Below are positions 1 to 4,873 of a stretch of DNA of 7,063 nucleotides, in pieces. Numbering within the stretch: the stretch's first letter is position 1; the number at the start of each line of letters is the position of its first letter. Location: NCBI GenBank assembly GCA_900321365.1, contig ONVT01000040.1, positions 1-7,063 of the forward strand, read 5' to 3'. Origin of the DNA: an uncultured Eubacteriales bacterium (GTDB lineage: Bacteria; Bacillota_A; Clostridia; Lachnospirales; Lachnospiraceae). A program made the translations under genes and the position numbers. A model generated the notes under the pieces. It had not been told where the DNA came from. It saw only the letters and a program-made list of their open reading frames with translations, and made no database searches.

Positions 1-2
1 AT

Positions 3-47
3 TCCTGGGAGATCGATCCCGAGGATCCCTTTGCCGGACTGGACTGA
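3..47 (+). CDS. C-terminal tail of an unrecognised upstream gene (partial)
   Basis: One frame is open from the left edge and ends with TGA at 45-47, giving the tail SWEIDPEDPFAGLD. The acidic, Pro-containing tail and the hairpin that follows 21 nt later fit the end of a real gene. Only about 14 residues are visible, so no family can be named. Another frame is open longer (to the TGA at 132-134) but gives no protein-like sequence and runs through the hairpin, so this one is preferred. The call is weak because a short open stretch at an edge can occur by chance. Confidence 0.35.
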   Translation, partial: SWEIDPEDPFAGLD

Positions 48-68
48 CGCTACTGTATATACATATTT

Positions 69-90
69 GGAGCCTGCGGGCTCCTTAATA
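69..90 (+). terminator. Short perfect hairpin, possible weak terminator of the upstream gene or an operator dyad
   Basis: GGAGCC (69-74) and GGCTCC (79-84) form a perfect 6-bp GC-rich stem with a TGCG loop, 21 nt after the upstream stop codon. It is followed by TTAATA rather than a run of T, so termination would be weak. The dyad could instead be a regulator site for copA, which starts 79 nt downstream. It does not match the GGGGTA-type CsoR site or the TACAnnTGTA cop box. Confidence 0.4.
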
Positions 91-149
91 GCTTATACAT
101 CCTGCTTGTCTTTTCCTCCGATTGTACCAGGATGAAGCCGGTTGTTTAC

Positions 150-155
150 AAGGAG
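150..155 (+). promoter_or_regulatory. copA ribosome binding site that decides the start
   Basis: AAGGAG at 150-155 is 7 nt from ATG 163, an ideal spacing, but only 1 nt from the in-frame ATG at 157. The TTG at 142 lies upstream of the site. Translation therefore most likely begins at 163 with MEQYQVTGMSC. Confidence 0.75.
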
Positions 156-162
156 TATGGAT

Positions 163-2721
163 ATGGAGCAATATCAGGTTACCGGCATGAGCTGTGCCGC
201 GTGTTCCAGCCGGGTAGAAAAAGCGGTATCAGGCGTTCCGGGTGTGACATCCTGTGCTGTGAGCCTTTTGACAAATTCCATGGGCGTGGAAGGAACAGCA
301 TCGAGTGCCGATATCATCCGGGCTGTGGAGGCCGCGGGATATGGAGCATCCCTGAAGGGAGATAAGAAGCAGAATGCTTCCTCGAACTCCCCTTCCTGGG
401 CAGATGCCGAAGCCCTGAAGGATCATGAAACACCGAAGCTGAAAAGGCGTCTTTTGTTCTCGGTGCCGATTCTTCTGGTTCTCATGTATTTTTCCATGGG
501 ACACACGATGTGGGGCTGGCCGGCTCCGGGGGCATTCGACAACCTTGTGTTTCTAGGACTGTTCGAGCTTCTGCTGGCGGTGGCTGTGATGATCATCAAC
601 CAGAAGTTCTTTACTTCCGGTTTTACAACCCTGTTTCACGGTGCTCCCAACATGGACACGCTGGTTGCGCTTGGATCCAGTGCTTCTTTTCTGTATTCTC
701 TTGTAGAACTATTTCTGATGATACTCGCTCAGGGACAGGGAGATCAGGCTGTCGTAATGAAGTACGGCATGAACCTCTACTTCGAATCGGCAGCGATGAT
801 CCCGACGCTGATCACGATCGGAAAGATGCTTGAAGCGATGTCGAAGGGCAGGACAACGGATGCGCTGAAAGGCCTGATGCAGTTGGCGCCAAAGACTGCG
901 GTCCTGCTGAGAGCTGGCATTGAAACAGAGGTCGGGATTGAAGAGGTCCGGACCGGAGATATCTTTGTGGTCCGTCCCGGCGAGCAGATCCCTGTGGACG
1001 GGGTGATCACGAAAGGAATGACGGCAGTCAATGAGTCTGCCCTGACCGGAGAGAGCATCCCGGTGGACAAGTCGGAAGGAGACCCGGTTTCCGCCGCAAC
1101 GATGAACCAGCAGGGTTACATCGAGTGCAGAGCGACACGTGTAGGAGAGGATACCACGCTGGCCCAGATCATCCGGACCGTTTCAGACGCGGCTGCCACG
1201 AAAGCTCCGCTGGCACGTATAGCTGACAAGGTGTCAGGGATCTTTGTCCCAACGGTAATCGGACTCGCTATTTTGACTCTGATTGGCTGGATGATTGCCG
1301 GAAGGCCCTTCTCTTTCGCCATCGCCCGCGCGATCTCGGTGCTGGTCATCAGCTGCCCCTGCGCACTGGGACTCGCGACGCCTGTCGCTATCATGGTGGG
1401 CAGCGGGGTCGGAGCCAAAACAGGCATATTGTATAAGACTGCGGCAGCCCTGGAGGGTGCCGGCAGGACGCAGATGATTGCCCTGGATAAGACCGGGACA
1501 GTAACAGAGGGGGAACCCTGTGTAACGGACGTGATTCCATTTGGCCGGGACAAGGATGAGCTGCTTGGTCTCGCCGCTTCTTTGGAGAGAAACAGTGAGC
1601 ATCCGCTGGCAAAGGCAGTGGCGGCTGAAGCCCAGGGACGGCTCCTGTCCGAAGTCAGTGATTTTGAAGCCCTTCCCGGACATGGCCTCCGTGCCCGCCT
1701 GAATGGAAAAGTACTGCTTGGGGGAAGCCTGAAATACCTTTCATCCATGGGGCTTGTGAATGAGTCTGTTTCAGCCCGGGCAAACACCCTTGCCGAAGAG
1801 GGCAAGACTCCGCTGTTGTTTGCATTTGGCGGTGAACTCGCAGGGATTATCGCCGTCGCGGATCCGATTAAGGAAGATTCCGCGCAGGCAATTGGCGAAT
1901 TGCGGAACATGGGGATACAGACAGTTATGCTGACCGGCGACAATGAGCGGACAGCCAGGGCAATCAGCCGGCAGGCCGGTGTGGATCAGGTGATTGCGGG
2001 AGTCCTGCCGGAAGGAAAGGCGGATGTGATCCGGAGCCTGAAATCCCTTGGCAAAGTTGCCATGGTCGGTGACGGGATCAATGACGCTCCCGCGCTGACA
2101 GTGGCGGACAATGGCATCGCAATCGGGGCAGGAACGGATGTGGCCATTGATGCGGCAGACATCGTAGTGATGAAGAGCCGCCTGAGTGATGTGACGGCAG
2201 CGATTCGCCTGAGCAGGGCAACGATCCGGAACATCCATCAGAACCTGTTCTGGGCATTCTTCTACAATGCCATCTGCATCCCGCTTGCGATGGGCCTGTA
2301 CGGGATCGAAATGAAACCTGTGTATGGTGCGGCGGCGATGGCGCTTTCAAGCTTTTTCGTGTGCATGAACGCGCTGCGCCTGAACCTGGTAGACCCGCAC
2401 GATGCCAGGCATGATAAAAAGATGAAGGCAATTTCCGCCGAAGCGTCTGGACAGATCGCAGGCGCGGAAGAAACAGCGGAAACAACCCAAACAAAGAAGG
2501 AGGAAAACATAATGACAAAGACACTTAAGGTAGAAGGTATGATGTGTGAGCACTGCGAGGCGCGGGTGAAGAAAGTACTTGAAGCGATCCCGGGCGTTCA
2601 AAGTGCTGTGGCGGATCATAATGCGGGTACTGCAGTTGTCACCCTGAGTGCGCCGGTGGAAGACGAATCGCTTCGTGCAGCGGTGGAAGCACAGGATTAC
2701 AAAGTACTTGGAGTAGAATAA
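163..2721 (+). CDS. copA: Cu+-exporting P1B-type ATPase CopA with fused C-terminal CopZ-like domain
   Basis: Membrane pump that uses ATP to export Cu+ from the cytoplasm. The preferred start is ATG 163 (852 aa), because AGGAG at 151-155 lies 7 nt before it; ATG 157 is 1 nt from that site and TTG 142 lies upstream of it. Visible in order: an HMA metal-binding domain (about 1-70) with GMSCAAC and C11/C14; paired membrane helices at about 97-114, 128-146, 164-188 and 206-224; actuator TGES 295-298; helix about 360-380; the transport-site helix with CPC 398-400; phosphorylated D442 in DKTGT; SEHP with H480; TGDN 591-594; GDGIND 636-641; and final helices with Y701-N702 and M726-S729-S730. CPC plus YN and MxxSS is the Cu+ (P1B-1) signature. 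A polar linker (about 741-783) leads to a second HMA domain (784-852) with C795xxC798, equal to a whole CopZ. No CsoR or CopY gene is in view. Confidence 0.96.
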   Translation: MEQYQVTGMSCAACSSRVEKAVSGVPGVTSCAVSLLTNSMGVEGTASSADIIRAVEAAGYGASLKGDKKQNASSNSPSWADAEALKDHETPKLKRRLLFSVPILLVLMYFSMGHTMWGWPAPGAFDNLVFLGLFELLLAVAVMIINQKFFTSGFTTLFHGAPNMDTLVALGSSASFLYSLVELFLMILAQGQGDQAVVMKYGMNLYFESAAMIPTLITIGKMLEAMSKGRTTDALKGLMQLAPKTAVLLRAGIETEVGIEEVRTGDIFVVRPGEQIPVDGVITKGMTAVNESALTGESIPVDKSEGDPVSAATMNQQGYIECRATRVGEDTTLAQIIRTVSDAAATKAPLARIADKVSGIFVPTVIGLAILTLIGWMIAGRPFSFAIARAISVLVISCPCALGLATPVAIMVGSGVGAKTGILYKTAAALEGAGRTQMIALDKTGTVTEGEPCVTDVIPFGRDKDELLGLAASLERNSEHPLAKAVAAEAQGRLLSEVSDFEALPGHGLRARLNGKVLLGGSLKYLSSMGLVNESVSARANTLAEEGKTPLLFAFGGELAGIIAVADPIKEDSAQAIGELRNMGIQTVMLTGDNERTARAISRQAGVDQVIAGVLPEGKADVIRSLKSLGKVAMVGDGINDAPALTVADNGIAIGAGTDVAIDAADIVVMKSRLSDVTAAIRLSRATIRNIHQNLFWAFFYNAICIPLAMGLYGIEMKPVYGAAAMALSSFFVCMNALRLNLVDPHDARHDKKMKAISAEASGQIAGAEETAETTQTKKEENIMTKTLKVEGMMCEHCEARVKKVLEAIPGVQSAVADHNAGTAVVTLSAPVEDESLRAAVEAQDYKVLGVE
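2497..2514 (+). promoter_or_regulatory. Internal Shine-Dalgarno and ATG inside copA
   Basis: AAGGAGG (2497-2503) is followed by 8 nt and then ATG (2512-2514), in frame with copA. It is a better initiation site than the one at the start of copA. In the fusion protein these bases encode the linker residues around KKEENIM. It either drives separate translation of the chaperone domain or is the remnant of an intergenic ribosome binding site between once separate copA and copZ genes. Confidence 0.7.
2512..2721 (+). CDS. copZ: Nested CopZ-like copper chaperone, possibly made by internal initiation
   Basis: The last 69 codons of copA, from the internal ATG, encode a full HMA fold of usual CopZ length. 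It has the metal loop GMMCEHC near the amino end, with the two Cys at residues 12 and 15 of the nested product, followed by EARVKKVLEAIPGV. CopZ proteins carry Cu+ in the cytoplasm and hand it to CopA. The site begins at an ATG with a strong Shine-Dalgarno at ideal spacing, so a free chaperone could be made from the copA message while longer products carry the same domain as a tether. What is seen is the domain and the initiation signal; separate production is inferred. The alternative is a plain fusion in which the old signal persists without use. Confidence 0.5.
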   Translation: MTKTLKVEGMMCEHCEARVKKVLEAIPGVQSAVADHNAGTAVVTLSAPVEDESLRAAVEAQDYKVLGVE

Positions 2722-2774
2722 TCAAAGAAGGAGAATTGTGGACTGCCACAGAAGTATATGTAACTATGTGAAAT

Positions 2775-2800
2775 GACCGGATCTTCGGATCCGTGAGGTC
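2775..2800 (+). other. Structured RNA element with cUUCGg tetraloop
   Basis: C2778-C2783 pairs with G2788-G2793 across TTCG (2784-2787), a 6-bp stem closed by C-G around UUCG, one of the most stable tetraloops known. An outer GACC (2775-2778) can pair with GGTC (2797-2800), competing for C2778. No known riboswitch class was recognised from conserved bases. It may be part of the copA 3' region or of an upstream leader of the kinase operon. Confidence 0.5.
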
Positions 2801-2823
2801 GGAAAGATTGTCGAAGGCGCCAA

Positions 2824-2852
2824 TTGCCTCAGACAGCAAAACATCATACAAT
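2824..2852 (+). promoter_or_regulatory. Candidate sigma-A promoter for the kinase operon
   Basis: TTGCCT (2824-2829) and TACAAT (2847-2852) are spaced by exactly 17 nt and match the consensus hexamers at 4/6 and 5/6. Transcription would start near 2859, at the foot of the terminator hairpin, leaving a leader of roughly 110 nt before the kinase ATG. It is the best promoter-like sequence between copA and the kinase; 2894-2967 has none. No experimental support. Confidence 0.4.
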
Positions 2853-2860
2853 CATGGTCA

Positions 2861-2890
2861 GAGAGACTCACATTGCGTGGGTCTCTTTTT
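2861..2890 (+). terminator. Strong intrinsic terminator after copA
   Basis: AGAGACTCAC (2862-2871) pairs over 10 bp, with one G-T pair, with GTGGGTCTCT (2877-2886) around the 5-nt loop ATTGC. The right arm runs directly into a T tract ending at 2890. It lies 140 nt after the copA stop and separates copA from the kinase operon. Confidence 0.88.
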
Positions 2891-2967
2891 GTTTACTGGC
2901 TGGGAGCAGTCACGCAGACCTTCTGGCAGATCACGGCTCCTGACGGCTGGTTTCAGGGAGGTGCGGC

Positions 2968-4752
2968 ATGCAGGTGGGAGAGATTCTTGCCGGAAAGTAC
3001 AGACTGATGAAGCGCCTCGGAGAGGGCGGGGAAGGAAGTGTGTTCCTGGCAATCCATATGCAGACGGAGATGTTCTGGGCGGTCAAGGAGATCCGCGTGG
3101 GGCAGGATGCGGGCGGCGGCTCTTCGTGTCATGAGCTGCAGATGATGAAGAGCCTGAAGAACCGGCATCTTCCGCAGATTATAGACGTTCTTCAGCAGGA
3201 GGACTGCATTTATCTGGTGATGGAGCATGTGAGGGGGATCCCGATGAATCACAGGCTGAGGAACATGGGACAGCTGTCCTGCAGGGAAGTGCAGGATGTG
3301 GCGGAGCAGGTGACGGAGGCACTGTGTTACCTGGAAAGCAGAGACCCTCCGGTTGTTCATCTGGACATCAAGCCCTCGAATCTCATCCGGAGGCCGGACG
3401 GACTGATCAAGCTGGTGGACTTTGGATCTGCATGGAAGGAAAAGGAGCAGGTCAGGCGGATGGGTACGGATGGGTACGCCGCGCCGGAGCAGTATCTCAC
3501 AGATGCTGAAGTGCCGGATGTCAGGACAGATATCTACGCTCTGGGCGCGACACTGTACCGGATGATCTGCGGAAGGACGAGGCCTTTGGGGAGATGTCCG
3601 GAATGCATACCACAGTGCCCGCCCCAGATGTCAGACCTGATCCTTAAGTGTCTGATGGAGGATCCCTCGCAGCGTTTTCAGAGCGCGTCGGCATTAAGGG
3701 ATGAGCTGATCCGGATCAGGAGGAAGGAGAAAAGAGAGAGGGGGAGAGTTCAGTTTCTCGGAGCCCTGGCAATGGCGCTTCCGGTATCTGCTCTTTGCCT
3801 GCAGATCCTTCCGTCCGCGATTGACCTGTCCGCGGATGAGTCCTGGGATTATGAAAAGCTGATCCGGGAGGCGAGTGTGGTGAGCGAGGAGGAGAGCCGT
3901 GAATACTACAGGCAGGCGGTCTTCCTGGAACCGGAAAGAAGTGATGCCTATCTGAAGTTTCTCTCTGACGCGCAGGCGGACGGACTGTTCTCCGAAGAGG
4001 AAGAGACATTCCTGCGGGACACTCTGCATACGGTGCGCTTCGGAGGGAACCAGACCTACGAGGAGCTGCTCTCAGAAAACCCGGAAGCTTACCTGGAGAC
4101 CGCGCTTCAGATCGGACTGGCCTACTGGTATGACTGTCAGCGGGAAGACAGCATGAGGATTGCCACGGGATGGTTCGAAAAGGCGCTGGAAGGGGCAGGA
4201 CGGGACGCTGAACAAGGAGACAGGGAAGAGGCCTGGTCGGACGCTGAACAAAGAGACATGGAAGAAATCAGCCCTGGCACTGAGCCGTCAGACAGGGAAG
4301 GAGACGGACCGGAAACGGAACCAGGAGACGGAAACAGGGAGAAGAGAGAAAAAGCGGCTTTGTACCTGAGACTCGGAACCGTTCTGGAGAAGCTTCATTC
4401 CCAGGGCCGGGAGGACACGTCAGCGGACGCGCTGGAATACTGGGAGAATCTGGGAGGAATCCTGGAGATGACAGGGCATCAGTCCATACAGGAGGATCCC
4501 CTCATGCAGCTGAAACTCAGCAGGGATTCCCTGACGACCCTTGCCTTCCTGGCAGGTGATCTTGCGCGGGCAGGAATCGGAAGCGATGAACAGATGGCGC
4601 GGATCCGGGAACTGGAGGATCTTGCGGATAAAGCGGATGTTCCGGCCGGACAGGATACGCTGCAGGGAAAGATTCTGGAGGAAGTCGCGCACGCGGCCGC
4701 AGCTGCACGGGAGGCGGCGGAAAACAGCAGGTCCGAACAACGCGGCGAATGA
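2968..4752 (+). CDS. Membrane-anchored Ser/Thr protein kinase with outer TPR-like region
   Basis: Protein kinase of the PknB-like (Hanks) type, 594 aa, starting at ATG 2968 behind AGGGAGG (2955-2961). Catalytic domain about 11-248: glycine loop GEGGEGSV 18-25, ATP-binding K40, probable helix-C E56, catalytic loop HLDIKPSN 131-138 with D133, DFG 151-153, GYAAPEQ 169-175, DIYALG 188-193 and R236. All key residues are present, so it should be active. The catalytic loop has HLD, not HRD, making it a non-RD kinase. A basic stretch (249-260) precedes one hydrophobic segment (about 262-285), placing the kinase inside and residues 286-594 outside. The outer part is helical and TPR-like (for example 305-335, 375-410, 462-500), with a low-complexity Glu/Asp insert at about 411-460. 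There are no PASTA repeats. A Cys-rich C-lobe insert has C201, C210, C213 and C217. It is probably co-transcribed with the exoprotein gene. Substrates are unknown. Confidence 0.93.
   Translation: MQVGEILAGKYRLMKRLGEGGEGSVFLAIHMQTEMFWAVKEIRVGQDAGGGSSCHELQMMKSLKNRHLPQIIDVLQQEDCIYLVMEHVRGIPMNHRLRNMGQLSCREVQDVAEQVTEALCYLESRDPPVVHLDIKPSNLIRRPDGLIKLVDFGSAWKEKEQVRRMGTDGYAAPEQYLTDAEVPDVRTDIYALGATLYRMICGRTRPLGRCPECIPQCPPQMSDLILKCLMEDPSQRFQSASALRDELIRIRRKEKRERGRVQFLGALAMALPVSALCLQILPSAIDLSADESWDYEKLIREASVVSEEESREYYRQAVFLEPERSDAYLKFLSDAQADGLFSEEEETFLRDTLHTVRFGGNQTYEELLSENPEAYLETALQIGLAYWYDCQREDSMRIATGWFEKALEGAGRDAEQGDREEAWSDAEQRDMEEISPGTEPSDREGDGPETEPGDGNREKREKAALYLRLGTVLEKLHSQGREDTSADALEYWENLGGILEMTGHQSIQEDPLMQLKLSRDSLTTLAFLAGDLARAGIGSDEQMARIRELEDLADKADVPAGQDTLQGKILEEVAHAAAAAREAAENSRSEQRGE
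4203..4266 (+). repeat. In-gene 36-bp tandem duplication in the kinase insert
   Basis: The 28-nt segments at 4203-4230 and 4239-4266 share 25 bases and lie 36 bp apart, encoding DAEQGDREE and DAEQRDMEE. Twelve whole codons per period keep the frame. Similar acidic Glu/Asp/Gly text continues to about 4345. This explains the low-complexity insert, which probably varies in length between strains. Confidence 0.7.
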
Positions 4753-4843
4753 AAACAGCAGGCCTGAACAGCGAATCGAATGGAAACAGCAGTACCGAAC
4801 AACAAGACAAATGAAGACACCAGACCCGAACAGCGAAGCGAAT
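4720..4843 (+). repeat. Four tandem 31-bp units spanning the kinase stop codon
   Basis: Units at 4720-4750, 4751-4781, 4782-4812 and 4813-4843 are each 31 nt, open with GAAAACAGCAG-like sequence and end in AAT. Units 2-4 match unit 1 at 25, 24 and 24 of 31 bases. The kinase stop TGA (4750-4752) is made by the last T of unit 1 plus the GA of unit 2. Because 31 is not a multiple of 3, each unit is read in a new frame. Units 1 and 2 give ENSRSEQRGE and ENSRPEQRIE, the first in the kinase frame and the second in the exoprotein frame. Confidence 0.85.
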
Positions 4844-4873
4844 GAAATCAGGAAGGGGGAAAAGACAAGAAAC

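Larger units (their letters stand above)
2722..2967 (+). other. Non-coding gap between copA and the kinase gene
   Basis: This 246-bp gap has no convincing protein gene. It begins with a good Shine-Dalgarno (AAGGAG 2728-2733) leading only to a 12-codon frame from GTG 2738 to TGA 2776. It then holds a cUUCGg hairpin, a candidate promoter and a strong terminator. The stretch 2894-2954 shows no recognisable signal. Confidence 0.7.

Noticed and set aside
67..98. MerR-type long-spacer promoter for copA (TTGGAG, 20-nt spacer, TTATAC) with the dyad at 69-84
   Set aside because: The dyad overlaps the -35 and is not centred in the spacer, and the hexamers are poor. No copA promoter could be called with confidence.
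142..162. Upstream starts for copA at TTG 142 and ATG 157
   Set aside because: The Shine-Dalgarno at 150-155 lies after the TTG and only 1 nt before ATG 157; ATG 163 has 7-nt spacing and gives the usual CopA amino end.
1116..1943. Long minus-strand open frame (275 codons) opposite copA
   Set aside because: It lies fully within the conserved ATPase coding region, is Ser/Pro/Arg-rich and shows no recognisable domain; it is a by-product of GC-rich copA codons.
4720..4843. CRISPR array
   Set aside because: The 31-bp units are directly adjacent, with no unique spacers, and start inside a coding gene.
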